A stretch of 64,000 nucleotides of DNA. It comes from Ceraceosorus guamensis. Its lineage: Eukaryota > Basidiomycota > Exobasidiomycetes > Ceraceosorales > Ceraceosoraceae. The notes beneath the pieces are model-generated. The model made no database searches and was not told the origin of the DNA. It worked only from the letters and a program-made list of their open reading frames with translations. Positions 47,801 through 59,410 of the stretch are shown in pieces. Each line of letters opens with the position of its first letter. Within the stretch, counting starts at the first letter, position 1. The stretch lies in assembly GCF_003144195.1 (NCBI RefSeq), contig NW_020290005.1, positions 186,001-250,000 of the forward strand, read 5' to 3'. Made by a program: the position numbers and the translations under genes.

Positions 47801-48082
47801 GACTGTCAGTGCGAGGTGCAGCTCAGGTGATATGGATAGCAGAATGTGATTGGCAAAATCGTTGTCGTCGTTGCACAAAGATTGCAGGTGCTCGATGCGC
47901 TCCTTCGGGTTCGAATGAAAGACTGGGGCAATGGTGCAAGGTATCGCGCGAAGGTCGTGTGCACGGTCGAAGCTAGGATCCCATGCAGGCAGTGATTGGG
48001 GCCAAGGCGTTGAGTTCGGCGAGGGCAAGGCGACCTTGCTATTCGTAGTCAGTGACACCGCACGCGGTCTGCTGGATTCCAT
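44825..48082 (-). CDS. Long protein with C-terminal CDKN3-like dual-specificity phosphatase domain
   Basis: Model join(48082..47630, 47562..46845, 46769..46073, 46004..44825), 1,015 aa. The last 250 residues form a cysteine phosphatase of the CDKN3/KAP type: LSSCPGKKVRLTGPVRGRG, a strand GVGVVICCLDDTEL, a likely general-acid loop after VVRLPMAEGF, and the signature HCRGGVGRAG with the nucleophile Cys at about residue 914 and the Arg six later (C-x5-R). Before it lie about 750 residues without a known domain: a helical N-terminal part (ERIEHLQSLCNDDNDFANHI), a Ser/Ala-rich linker, an ordered segment (YEQRDRLLKLVWQL, EYWVHLLDLSRLASQH) and a Glu/Arg coiled coil. Introns two and three join conserved-looking segments cleanly; the first (47563-47629, donor GTTTAC) is weak, so the N-terminal 151 residues are less certain. 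Near the 3' end a 51-nt stop-free stretch with GTGAGT...CCCAG may be an optional intron. Substrate unknown; CDKN3 acts on a cyclin-dependent kinase in animals. Confidence 0.75.
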
Positions 48083-48838
48083 GAAAGGTGGAGCAGGTCA
48101 TGAGAGTGTCTGCAAGAGAGGACCTCGTCGAAACTCCGACAGTCTCGCGCAAGGAGCTGCGCCAAAGGTCAAGGTGGCGCTAGGAGGAATAGCAGAAAGA
48201 CCGAATAATTTGCGGCTTGCGAAGGATCAAGCGACGACCAGAGTGTGAATGGGTCGTGGAGAGGGTGAAGTTGCCATTCCTGAAAGCAGGCCCGCGAGCG
48301 GGGGTTGGGATCTCAAGAGGATCACGAGGTCACTCGAGCTTTGTTCGGGCTGGCATTCGTCAGTTCGTGATCGCTCTGCCAAACTGCCACCGCGGTATTC
48401 CAAAGAGGAACATGCGGAGGGAGCGATATGCTCGATAGCGGAAGCGTATAGCTCGACGCACGTCGGGTGAGTGGTCTGGCGGCAGAGCAGTCTACGTGCT
48501 GCCGCCCGCTGTGCCTTCCTGTTGGGTTCCGGTCGATCAATTGAAGCAATGATCGGATAGCGTGCGTGCCTTTCGGGTGCCTCATTTCACCTCGAGACAG
48601 ATTTAGGGAACAGCACCAGGAGACTGGGGCCTCATGGAGACTCATGGAGACAGCCGTCGCTCATGCACTCGTGCAGGCGAAAGAACGAAGCGCTTGTATG
48701 CATTCAGTGATTCGTGCATGTGCAGCAGGAGCTCGCCGTCTTGGATCCTCTGCCTGACTGCCCCTCATGGACCCGCTCATGTCCTCCACGAGCCATGCCG
48801 CAGGTCGGATAAGGCTTCAACAACGGTGGGGAACGCGG

Positions 48839-48841
<3 letters not shown>

Positions 48842-48887
<46 letters not shown>
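48842..48887. repeat. Dinucleotide microsatellite (AG)23
   Basis: Uninterrupted AG repeat of 46 bp. Open frames through it are an artefact of the repeat. Confidence 0.95.
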
Positions 48888-48890
<3 letters not shown>

Positions 48891-49293
48891 TCATGCGACA
48901 CTTATGACTTTACCGAGCATGGAAGCCCAAAAGGAGCGAATGACGAGCCTGTGATGCACACCGAGAGCCAACAGCAGGCGCGTGCCGTAGGCAAGGCACA
49001 CTTATCAACGTCGAAAGACGCGAAGGACACCGCTGCCCGCAACCCGATCAGCAGAACCACGAGTCGTGTGGGCGAGACTTCGTGAATCTACGGTGGTGTC
49101 ACGACTCACGATGCTCGTTGTCAACGATGACCGTTTCAGCCGGCCTCAGATCTAGATCTGTGGGATCTCTAGAGCGGAGTAGTGCGTTGGTACAGTCAGA
49201 GTACGAGTGGTGTCGAAGTCAATAATCCTATCGACTACGCTCCAGCTGTCTTTCCGCCAATCTAAAATAATCGTGAACCGATCGGGCAGCCCG

Positions 49294-49296
<3 letters not shown>

Positions 49297-49326
<30 letters not shown>
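49297..49326. repeat. Trinucleotide microsatellite (CAG)10
   Basis: Ten perfect CAG units in intergenic DNA, followed 15 bp later by five TAG units. Confidence 0.95.
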
Positions 49327-49327
<1 letters not shown>

Positions 49328-49341
49328 CAGGCGTGTTGTTG

Positions 49342-49356
49342 TAGTAGTAGTAGTAG
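49342..49356. repeat. Trinucleotide repeat (TAG)5
   Basis: Five TAG units next to the CAG array; the pair may derive from one expanded region. Confidence 0.9.
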
Positions 49357-49602
49357 TGACGCCGTAGCGACCCTCTTCAAGTACATTCGAGAGCGCTGGA
49401 CAAGTCGACACACATCAGGTCCGAAAGGCCAAGATCTCAACGCTTGACCGAGCCCCTGCTTGTTCTGCTTGCTGGGCGAACTCGTGGATCTACGGTTCGC
49501 AAGTCGTCATCATCAGCAATATCACGAGACCCGCAGTCACGAATGAGTGCAGCTAGCTGCTAGTCTCGAGTCGATCGATCGTGTGAGGACGGGGCCGGTC
49601 TC

Positions 49603-49620
49603 AGCTAGCTAGCTAGCTAG
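49603..49620. repeat. Palindromic tetranucleotide repeat (AGCT)4.5
   Basis: AGCT is its own reverse complement, so the array is symmetric on both strands. Confidence 0.9.
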
Positions 49621-50832
49621 CCTGCTTGAGACCATTCAGATTGCAAGGATCGACCCGATTTGGCTCCGTGATTGGTGTCAAACCGGCGACTTGATGCGCG
49701 TTCGTCCTCACCTAACCCGCGATCGACAGCTTTGGCGGTCGGGCGCATGCGCAGACACGGCCATGCAGCAGCGCTTCGCGAGTGCTGGATGTGATGGACG
49801 CTACAATAAACGCTGCTGCTGGTGATGGACGCTGCTCTTCCGACGACTACGCGATCTCGCAGGTGGCAGAGCACGGCCGGGGAAATGATTCATTTAAGTT
49901 CCAGATTGCAGGGATTTCGCTTTAGGCACGCGTTTATTTCCGTACCGTTCGAAAAATGAACGAAGCTAGGGAAGATCATTATTATTACTATTATTGTCAT
50001 CATCACTATAGTCCTCCACTTTCCAACCCACGGCATCGGAATCTTGAATCCTGTGCTACACAGCTCTGCACAATTTGAGCGACCACCTGCGAATAGTACT
50101 ACTCTCTGACTTGCCATTCCGTGATCTGCGCCTATAGCTATAGCGTAGTTCAAGCACCGCGACGCGGACAATCTCAGGCGAGCGAGTCTAGACTTTGCCG
50201 TGCAGCAAGTAGTAGGGCAGCATGGCCACAGTTTGTGACGAGTCAAATAAATGCGCATGTAGCAGCTGCTGCGAGGGGGCCTGAGCTGAGCTGCCGATAT
50301 AGACGTACGCGGCTCGACAGAGAACGTGCTACCTGTTGCTGAAGAGTTGCGTGCGCTGTGCCCGACCACGTCCTATATCCGTCGCTTTCGCGATGAGGAG
50401 AGCTGGATTTCAAATCCGACCCATCAGGTGTCTTTCTTCAGCCCTGAAAGTTGTTCAGTTAATCAAGCCTCGGGACGGGGCTTCAATCGTGAATCAAAGT
50501 TGCCGCGCAGCTTATTCCTACAATGTCTCAAGGCTACGCCATGCGTTCATTCACGATGTGATTAATTCAACTTGTGATTCGTTTTCTTGACTCAAGCTCA
50601 ACTTCATGACTCCCTTTTGACTCTGCGTAAATCAACAATAACGTCGAGAAGGTGACATGTTGCTTACACATCATTCTTGATTTGAGGGCCTGCTGGCAAT
50701 CTCGAATCATGTTTGCTAAACCAGACGCGCATACACAGCACGTTTCCTTTCAAGATTAAATCCAAATTCAATTTTTTATGTTTGAACGGCGCTAAAAAGC
50801 CAGGCGCAGGTGCGTGCTGAGGCAATTGACCT

Positions 50833-50880
50833 CGCACACGCACACGCACACGCACACGCACACGCACACGCACACGCACA
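50833..50880. repeat. Hexanucleotide microsatellite (CGCACA)8
   Basis: Eight perfect units, 48 bp, alternating purine-pyrimidine throughout. Confidence 0.95.
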
Positions 50881-51745
50881 CCGCCGGTTTAGCGCACTGA
50901 TCGCGCAGCAGCTACGCACAGCATCGCGCGCATATTCGTGATCAGCTGCTGATGTTGACCCTGGCTGCCGCGGGCAGCGTAGATGCGCGATTGCGCCTGC
51001 TTGCTGCTGCTGCTGCTGCTGCTGGCCGCGATGATGCTGCTAAATTCAAAGCTAGGATTGGTGATTCTGTGTTCGCGAGCTATGCGGTGCACATCACCCA
51101 CCCCCTTTGGTGAGCCCGCCCGCGCGTGCAGTGCCTATGTCCGCTGATTCACGATTTTATACCTGCGCATGGAACGCAGCGGCAGCAAGGAGGCGACACT
51201 TTCATCGCTCGGAATCGCACTCATCATACTCGCTTCAACGCGCTCATACTCAAGACTCCCTATCATCAGCATTCCGTCTCTGTCGCGTTCAGCCTCTTCT
51301 CCTCGACCAACTCGAGCTTCCTCGACGGACGACTTGGACGCAAGCACGAGGTACTGGGTGCGATCCCCTTTCCCCATCAGCTAAAGGGAACCTTCTGTCT
51401 CCTTTGGTAGCGACGGTGAACCCGTGCACTATTGCCTCTCCGACCTTCGCTTGACGACACGCTCCTGTTCGACGCTATACCTACGCGAGCAATCGCCCAA
51501 ATCCGCCCTTCAAATCCACGGCTTACGTCGCTAATCAAGTTCTGCTGCACAAATTGCTTATACGCTCTTTTCTCATTCCGGTCGAGCCCCGGCCTCGCTC
51601 CTCTTTCCACAGTCTCCACCACCATAGCAGTGCCGGTCCCTGCTGGTGCATAAACCTCAAAGCGGAAGCTCGTCTCTCCCCAGAAACATTGGAGTCGCTG
51701 TGAAGAAAATATCCGCGCGGCCCCGCCCGCTGTTCCACCAGCAAG

Positions 51746-54700
51746 ATGGCCCCGCAACGCAACACCACATTCACAAAGTCCTTTGTGAGACCACGGAACG
51801 CCAGAAATCAGAGCTCAGGCGGCCTGCCGGTCCGGTCAGAGGCTCCACCGCCTTTGAGGCAACCGACTAAGCTGCAGAGAGCAAAGACTCTCACACGCCC
51901 CGAGCGCGGTCAGCCACAAGTTCCGCTCATCAATCCTGAAGGCGTTGGTCGAGGGGCCACGCGGCAGGGCTCTGGAAGTTGGACCTGTTTCAGCAGAGTT
52001 GTCACCTTCTGGGCACCTCCACCATGTATGAGAGCTTGTGGACTCAAGGACGCAAGCAGTCAACAGGCGTGGAGAGAAAAGTGAGTGCGCTTACAGCACT
52101 TCGTCTGTCCTTGATCGCGACTGATCTCAATGCCTGCGCACAGAGTGTCTCTGGTGTTCCTAGCCCTGCTGCTTGGAGGCTTTGTTGGCTTCTTCACCAT
52201 GGGCCTCAACAAAGTCTTGTGTCCGGCAGCTGCCCAGACTCTACCAAATCAGCTTGCGAGAGTCGGAAAAGACTTGTCATGTGAGTGCAGTGGTCTTGGG
52301 AAGTGCGGTGTGCAAACAAGTTGTGGACCCAGACTGATTTTGCTGCCAATTGGCCTGCAGCCGCTGTTGGTATCGCTGGATGGGACTACAACATCACAGC
52401 AGCCAAGCTGCCAGGTCAAGCTGAGGTCGGCTACAACATGTACACCCGAGCTAGCGACGCTGCAGGATACGATGTCACCCCTCTTCTGAAGCGCACTGCA
52501 GCAAATTATCCCTCTTGCAGCGGCCTGAAGGGCAAATATGCCACCAGCGACGATTGTTCGCCAGGTCGAGCTGGATTGCCCGCCTGCCCGCTGGGCGATC
52601 TGACCACTGCGAACCTCCAGACTCAACAATTGTTCAACACGAGCAGAAAGGTGGGCTACGCGTGGGAGGACTTGGCGGACGGCAAGTATCCTAACATGAT
52701 CGTGAGTAGGATGCAATACTTTTTGAAGAAGTCATCTGTGCTCACCTGACACGTGTTGGTCGTTCTTGGCCTTGTTTGCATGTTACAGGTCATCGATGGA
52801 TTCGTCTTGAACATGCAACCTTACATCAACGCCAACCCGACGTCGATCTCTGGAGACGCGGTGGATGCTGCGATTCGGCGTGGACTTGCCCAGGATGCTG
52901 CAGGAGGACGAGACGCAACTCGCATGTTCACTGTGAATCAAGACCTGAAAAGTGCGATACCGTGCTTGAAGGAGAAGTACCTCGCAGGTCGCATCGATAA
53001 GATCACACCTGGCTGCTTCGTCTCCAACCTGTTCCTCTACGCTTCCCTTACAGTCATCTTGGGTCTAGTGTTCATTCGCTTCTTGATGGCCATCTGGTTT
53101 TCATGGTTCATGTCGTGGCGAATGAGCGCCACTCCGGATGACTACGGCACCAACCGGTTCAACCACAACAACATGCCTGGCGGTGCTATGACCACCGTCG
53201 ATAATCCCGGTCAGGCACCATGGGCGAACAAGGAGCGACCTACGCCTTCGAAAGCGCCTCGTCTTCGCCATGACGACTCGGGTCTCACCGCAACAACGAC
53301 CGCCGCTAAGATTGGTAACGAGCCCTACGTCGTTTGTCTGGTCACAGCCTATTCAGAAGGCGAGGAAGGCATATCGAATACTCTGACTTCCTTGGCAGAG
53401 ACCGAGTATCCCGATTCGAGGAAACTGCTCTTCCTCGTTTGCGACGGCATGGTCACAGGCTCAGGAGAGAGCATGTCCACACCAGACATCTGCGTTGGTT
53501 TGCTCGAGTCGGATGCGCGCTTCGGCACTCCTATGCCCATGAGCTTCATCAGCGTTGCCCAAGGAGCAAAGGCACACAACATGGCGATGGTGTACGCCGG
53601 CCACTACACACGCGGACGTGGTCACCGCACGCCTATGATTGTCGTCATCAAGTGTGGTACGCCTGGTGAAGCATCGGAGAAAAAGCCCGGCAACAGAGGA
53701 AAGCGTGATGGGCAAATGATCCTGATGAACTTCTTCCAGAGGGTGACTTACAACGAGCGCATGACTCCACTCGACTTTGATATGTTCCGCAAGATCCACA
53801 CGTTGATGGGGGTGACACCGGACTACTTCGAGCTTTGCATGATGGTGAGTCGTGCTCGGAGTCTCTCTCATGCCCCTTAGATGGAGACTAATCTTCGTCA
53901 ACGATCTTGGACAGGTGGACGCCGATACGAAGGTGTACCCCAAGTCCATGCGGATGCTCGTGAACTCAATGATGAAGGACCACATGATCATGGGCGCCTG
54001 TGGAGAAACACGTATTTCTAACAAGCGTTCGTCGTGGGTGACTGCCATCCAAGTTTACGAGTATTTCATCTCGCATCACATGGTCAAAGCTTTCGAATCG
54101 GTCTTTGGTGGTGTCACCTGCTTGCCCGGGTGCTTCTCCATGTACCGCATCAAGGCGCGAAAGCCGGATCAGGATTGGGTGCCGATCATCGTCAAACCGG
54201 AGGTGACGCGCGAGTATAGCCAGAGCGTTGTGCACACGTTGCATCAGAAGAATCTCCTCTTGCTTGGCGAGGATCGTTTCTTGACGACTCTTCTGCTCAG
54301 GACCTTTCCGAATAGAAAGATGGTCTTCGTGCCCCAGGCGCGGTGTCGGACAGAGGTGCCACACACATTCAAGATGCTTCTTTCCCAAAGGAGACGCTGG
54401 ATCAACTCGACTGTGCACAATCTGATGGAGCTCGTCCTTGTTCGAGATCTCTGCGGCACCTTCTGCTTCTCGATGCAGGTGAGTTGACTTCTCAATCAGC
54501 CGCTGATGCAAATTTCCGTGCTCACGTTCAAGCTTTACTTTCACAGTTCGTTGTCTTCATGGACTTGATCGGAACCGCAGTGCTGCCAATTGCTATTGCG
54601 CTCACCTACACCTTGATCGTCTCCTACTGTCTGAACGCTCCCAAGACCTTCGAAGAGGCAATTCCCCTCATGCTACTGGTTGCTGTGCTTGGATTGCCAG

Positions 54701-55716
54701 CGGTCTTGATCTTGCTTGCTACCCGGAAAGTTGTCTACGTTGTATGGATGGGCGTTTACCTGGTTTTTCTTCCAGTGTGGAACTTTATCCTGCCCGTTTA
54801 CAGCTTCTGGAACTTCGACGACTTCAGCTGGGGAGAAACCCGAAAGGTCGAAGGAGAAGGCAAAGACACGGGCCATGGCGACGAAGATGGCACGTTTGCT
54901 GCTGCTAGTGTGCCTTTGCGCCGCTGGGAGGATTGGGAACGATCACGGTTGAAGCGAACCGCACGAGAGGAGAAGCGTAGGCGGGAAATGGAGAAGCAGT
55001 TCGGGCGCGGTTTCCACAACGACCAGTATCTGGGAGAGCCGAGACCGGACAGCGATTCTTTCAGCGATCACGCGAGCAGCGCAGATCCGGACGAAGACCA
55101 ATGGGGTCTCCACATCAGCGCTTTCGACGAGCACGCACCGCCACCACTTGCCATTGTCAGGCACAGTATTTGGGTCGATGGCAGAGAAGTCATCTTGGAC
55201 GGCTCAGAGATGGAGAAGATGCTGGAGCAAGGCTGGTCTGATGACTTTGCGAGCGGACCACCTGCAGACAAGGGACCTCTTGCGCCCAGCGCAGTGAATG
55301 CTCGCCGAAGCGGAAGGTGGTCAAGAATAGAGGCGCCCGTGCCTTCGATACCCCACAGGTACAGCCAGTATCAACGACAGCCGACCGGCATGCCACCACG
55401 AGGCCCTCCTCAAAACGGATCCTCGCTCGATCTCATACCGCCATCTCCTCACGGTGATGATCCGTACGCTCCGCTCGTCCGCGGCATGTCGCAACCTTCT
55501 TCACCTCATTTTGGCCCTCACGGGACACCCAGTCCGAACGGACAAGCCAATTATGCCCGTCCGTATCCAAATGGAAACCCTGCCAGCGGACACTCTTCGG
55601 GCATCGAGGGTCGCGACTCTTTCAATGCCCAGCATGCTCGACAACGGTCGCAAGGCTCTGGCGCACTCGCTCCTGGAGGCCCTCTGGGCGGTTTCAGACC
55701 GCCGCCTCGTTTCTGA
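51746..55716 (+). CDS. CHS3: Chitin synthase, class IV (Chs3-type)
   Basis: Model join(51746..52080, 52144..52280, 52361..52701, 52789..53844, 53915..54478, 54547..55716), 1,200 aa; introns 63-87 nt. A family-2 glycosyltransferase of the plasma membrane that polymerises N-acetylglucosamine from UDP-GlcNAc. The N-terminus has the class IV motif [18 protein letters not shown] and [12 protein letters not shown], then a membrane segment ([17 protein letters not shown]) and a large extracytoplasmic loop with Cys, a second span ([20 protein letters not shown]), and the catalytic domain. Catalytic signatures: [22 protein letters not shown] (625-627), [20 protein letters not shown] (742-744) and QRRRW (781-785). 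Several spans follow ([52 protein letters not shown]). It lacks a myosin head, which separates it from classes V and VII. The long Pro/Ser/Gly-rich tail looks cytosolic. Start is the first ATG before the conserved N-terminus. Confidence 0.95.
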
Positions 55717-56234
55717 AAGCGCTGTAGCTGCCCCACTGGTCGATCGCCTTGTACATTCTGCTCTCTTGCATTGGGCTCCATCACTTTGTCACATCGGATC
55801 GGTCTCGATCAGGCCCTCTTTGGAAGATTCTCGGCAAGTCGACACTGCGCATCAACGCGACTAATGCGGGACGCCGCCTCGTCGCAAGCTATCCTCCGCT
55901 ACACTCATTTGCAAGCATGAAGCATTTCTTGATCCACTCAACAGTCTTTCGTATCCTCTCCCTCACTTTGTGTGTGTGTGCGTGTGGCCATCGCAATCGG
56001 GAGTGTGGCTGCGCTTAATGTACTCGTGATGATCGTGAGGCGCACTCGCCTGTTTGTCAAGGTGAGCTGACAGAAGGTCGTGCGGGCGAGGGTTGTGACA
56101 TACGTGAGAGGTCTCACACTTGCATTCACGATCAGCGGCTGGCGCACACAAGCTGAACACCTACGATCACTCGAGCGGGACAGGTGCAGCGCAAGCAGGA
56201 TCGCGTGTATTGTAAAAACACGCTGCTGGCATTC
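55717..56234. other. Convergent intergenic region
   Basis: 518 bp between the 3' ends of chitin synthase (plus) and ARP5 (minus). Contains a short GT-rich run (about 55971-55984) and one intergenic word ATTCACGATC at 56124-56133. No gene. Confidence 0.5.
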
Positions 56235-59200
56235 CTAGTCGTACATGGCAGCCGTAAACCGATGAGCGTGCCTAGCGCTCAAGTAATCCGCTCCCTTCTC
56301 CTGCCAATCCGCCTTGGTGATGCACGTCTTCTGAAAGTCGTCCGTCAACGACCACATGGACATGCCTCTCCATGCATCGAACCTCACATCTCTTGCGCGA
56401 ACGGTTCGCACAGGTATGTCCACCGACTGCGTCGCCCTCACTGACTGGCATAAGCGATCGTCGAAATTTGGGTATTGCGTATGCTGTCCCGTCACGAAGA
56501 TGTTCTAGCAGCGGCAAAAAGACGGACGAAAGAGTCAGCTGAAGCATTTCGCCAAAGGGTGACATCGGTCCGGCAGCACGCACGTTGGCCAGCCTCTTCG
56601 TGACATCTTGCTGATAGTTGCGCAAGACGTGAGTTACCAGCTCGTCCAGTCCAGCCTGATCGACACCAGCGATGCTCGGCTGCCAAAGTATTTCCGGAAC
56701 TCTGGCTCTCTCGACATTGAGATGGATTTGATGCGCTTGGGCGACATCATCGGGGTCCCAAGGAGGGTAGTAGCCCCTAAGAAAGGTTGTCGTGATCTTG
56801 TTGTTGCGAGCTTCGACTGCGGACCAGGTGTCGTCTTCCGTGAAGGTGGGATCATGATCCAGTAATCGTCTTTCCAGCTGCTCAAGGGTCACCTTGTCGT
56901 CCTCCTCCTCTTCAGAGTCGTCGGCGTTTCCCTATATATTCCGGGTGATGTGAGTATATTCCGGGTGATGTGAGTTTCAGACACAGCATGCGTTGCACGC
57001 CACCCGACTTCACTCACAATCTCGCGGTAGACCGACCAGTCGTCGTCATTGGCGCCGAAGCCATCATCAGCTGCGAACGCATCACAGGGACGATCAGCCT
57101 TTGTCCACAAAGCCCGCGCGTCGAGAAGCTCACCGTCGGCGCCGCCTCTACCGCCGCGCTTCCTCTTTGTGCTTCCCGGACCCGAAGTGTCCCCTTTTTC
57201 GCTTGCCAGATTGGCAATGGTCTTCATCCTCTCCTGAGCAGCCAAACTTTTGCGATCGGCCAGCATTTCCTTTCGTCTGATTCTGTCTTTAGCCTTGGCG
57301 ATGGACTCCTGCAAGGGGCCAAATTTGCAAACGTATGAAGAGTAAATTTGTGGCTCAAAGTAGGGCATGCAGTGGTTGCTTTCGAGGCGCGACGCACCTG
57401 ATACTGTGCCCGCACTTTGGAAGCCCATGCTCGAGGGTCATTCTCTCTCTCAGCCTGATCTCTGAGTCTGGCTTCCTCCTCCAGCCTCTTCTCTTCTTCC
57501 TTTTCCAGCTTGGCGCGTGTCCGAGCATCGTAGCCCGCCTTCATCAAGCGCTGCCTTCGCTTTTCCTTTACACCTTCCTCGTCCAGCTGATGATCGGGAA
57601 CTTCTACCAACGGAAAACTCGGCGGCTCCTGCAAGGTGTCGCGCGGCTGGATTCAAGATGCGAACTCGCACTATTGCAGCTCTACACCTTTACTTCAACT
57701 CACGGCGGGCTCATCCTCTGCACCCAGCTCTCTAGCACGGCTTCGCTTGAGAGCAGCCTCGAGCTTCTTGGTGGTCTGCTCCAGTGCTTGCTCCGTCTCG
57801 AACCCTTCTCCTTCAAGACGTTTCTGAGGTGATGTGTTGAAAGCGACAGCATGTCAGGACCACGCCGCTTCGAAACGATCGAGTGGCGCTGCACTCGCCA
57901 TGTAATCTGCTTTGCGTTCTTTCGCTTTAAATTCCTTGACTTGGTTGTAGTACGCCAAGTCATTCTCCTTCTGCAGCAGCTGTGTGGTTTTGGAAGTAGC
58001 GTAGGACGTCAGCGTTCCCACGCAGCTCGCGATCACAGCTTCGAGACCAATGCTCACCTTTTCCAGCCGTATCCTTTGTGTCTGCTCCTGCAATCTCCTA
58101 GCGCTTTCCTTTTTCTTTTCGGCCTGTCGCTGAAGCTCTTCCTCGGTCTTCTCCTCCTTCTCTACAATGGTAAAGGGGAACTGGATGATCCGGTCTTCCT
58201 TTGCTAGTTCATCAGGATTCGAAAGTCGCCTGATGTGGTCGTCGTACGAAGATGTCGCTGGAGTGTAGACGTAGCAAAACTCTTGACGCATCCACGAGGC
58301 TTGCAATGGATTGACGCGGGTAGGAAAGGCGGGATACTTGAGCTGGGTCAGCTTCAGGAGAAAGTCAGTGGCGTGCGAGCCCCCTAGGTTGAGCCTGACT
58401 CCCCAGCAGAGGTGGAGAAAGAATTGGTCAGCAGTGCGCAAAGACGCCAATGAGCGCGTGTCTCCGAACGACGACGTACTTCTTGGCATGGTTCAGATCA
58501 CCTCTTCCCCCGACGAGGGGGATGATGTGGCTGCCGCTATGACCAGAAGATACGATGAGCGCATCTTCTAGACCATTCGCATAAGCTGAGAATAGAGAGT
58601 CTAGACCGTACGAAGCCGAAGGCACACCGTAAGTCTCAAACAGGAGCTCGGAAGTGACTGGATATGGCCGGACAAAAGAGAAGACATGCTGTAAGCGCAC
58701 AGGCTCGTGTACGACGGCTCGGAAGACGCACGTGACCTAGGGAAAGATGGATTGCACAGCGTCTCTGTCATGACGATGGGATGCTCAACGCTGCCTTCGC
58801 TGGCTACGCCTAGCTTGAGCAGAGCGTAATCGATGAGATTTTCCTGCCCAAAGGAGGTCGATGAGGGTATTCAAGAGCCCGTGAGATTATCACTCGACCG
58901 AATCAGTTCTCGAAGCCCAAATCGACTCACAAGGAGATCTGTGCTGGTGATCACGTCGCCATCCCAAGGACTTCGTGCAGCTCCCTTTGCCGGTCCGTCG
59001 ACATTTGCCTCCGCACCGGCCAAAAGCACCTGATTGCCCTTCTTCCTATCTTTGTACCGCGACACCAGACTCTCGTGCGTCAATTCCGGTAGCGCATATC
59101 TGTTGTCATTCGCCCAACCTGCTCTGAGTTCGGATGACCCAGCATCGATGATCAGGGGTCTGTGCTGCTGGTAGATGGTGGATGCAAAGTAGGCCTGACT

Positions 59201-59410
59201 AGAAGGTGGGACGAAGGAAGCGGCGCTGCTCCTGTGCCTCTCTTGCACCGGCGCGGGAGTGGGCGGCGTATAGTCTACGAGATGCGACCACGCCGTCTTG
59301 GCAGGTGAGGATTTCAAGGGAGCCCTGGTGTCCTGCTCTGCGCTCGACCCTGACCCGCTTGCAAAGCCCGCCGGCCCTGTGCCTTCCACTTCCGCAGCGA
59401 CAGGCGCCAT
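56235..59410 (-). CDS. ARP5: Actin-related protein 5, INO80 chromatin-remodelling subunit
   Basis: Model join(59410..58931, 58843..58732, 58657..58480, 58394..58058, 57979..57899, 57823..57704, 57628..57398, 57308..57018, 56931..56584, 56504..56235), 815 aa. Arp5 is an actin-fold subunit that, with Ies6, couples the INO80 motor to nucleosomes (family knowledge). Visible landmarks: PLIIDAGSSELRAGW (nucleotide-binding loop), ENLIDYALLKLG, HPIVMTETLCNP, TSELLFETYGVPS, ALIVSSGHSGSHIIPL (second phosphate loop), LNLGGSHATDFLLKLTQLKYP, a long Glu/Lys-rich insertion typical of Arp5, PSFPLVEVPDHQL, RQRLMKAGYDARTR, FGANDDDWSVYREI, an acidic stretch, SIAGVDQAGLDELV, and NIFVTGQHTQYPNFDDRL near the end. 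Intron 5 (57824-57898) must start with GC (donor GCGAGT); read-through would end the protein inside the insertion. Intron 8 carries a 20-bp tandem duplication next to its acceptor. Divergent from CSM1. Confidence 0.94.
56936..56975. repeat. 20-bp perfect tandem duplication in an ARP5 intron
   Basis: The unit ATATTCCGGGTGATGTGAGT occurs twice head to tail, starting 4 bp from the intron's acceptor (minus strand). Read on the minus strand each copy begins ACTCACATC, which resembles a branch site (CTCAC), so the copy choice could shift branch-point use. Recent origin is likely because the copies are identical. Confidence 0.9.

Larger units (their letters stand above)
48083..51745. other. Microsatellite-rich intergenic region, 3.7 kb
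   Basis: The largest gene-free stretch in the window, between the phosphatase gene (minus) and chitin synthase (plus), so it holds two divergent promoters. It carries five simple repeats (listed separately) and several copies of the intergenic word: AATCGTGAAC at 49269-49278, AATCGTGAAT at 50485-50494, ATTCACGAT at 50549-50557 and ATTCACGATT at 51147-51156. AT content rises around 50550-50780. The last few hundred bases are probably the long 5' leader of chitin synthase. No coding gene is supported. Confidence 0.55.

Noticed and set aside
50664-50879. Short frame encoding alternating Arg-Val through the hexanucleotide repeat
   Set aside because: It is only a translation of the (CGCACA)8 microsatellite.
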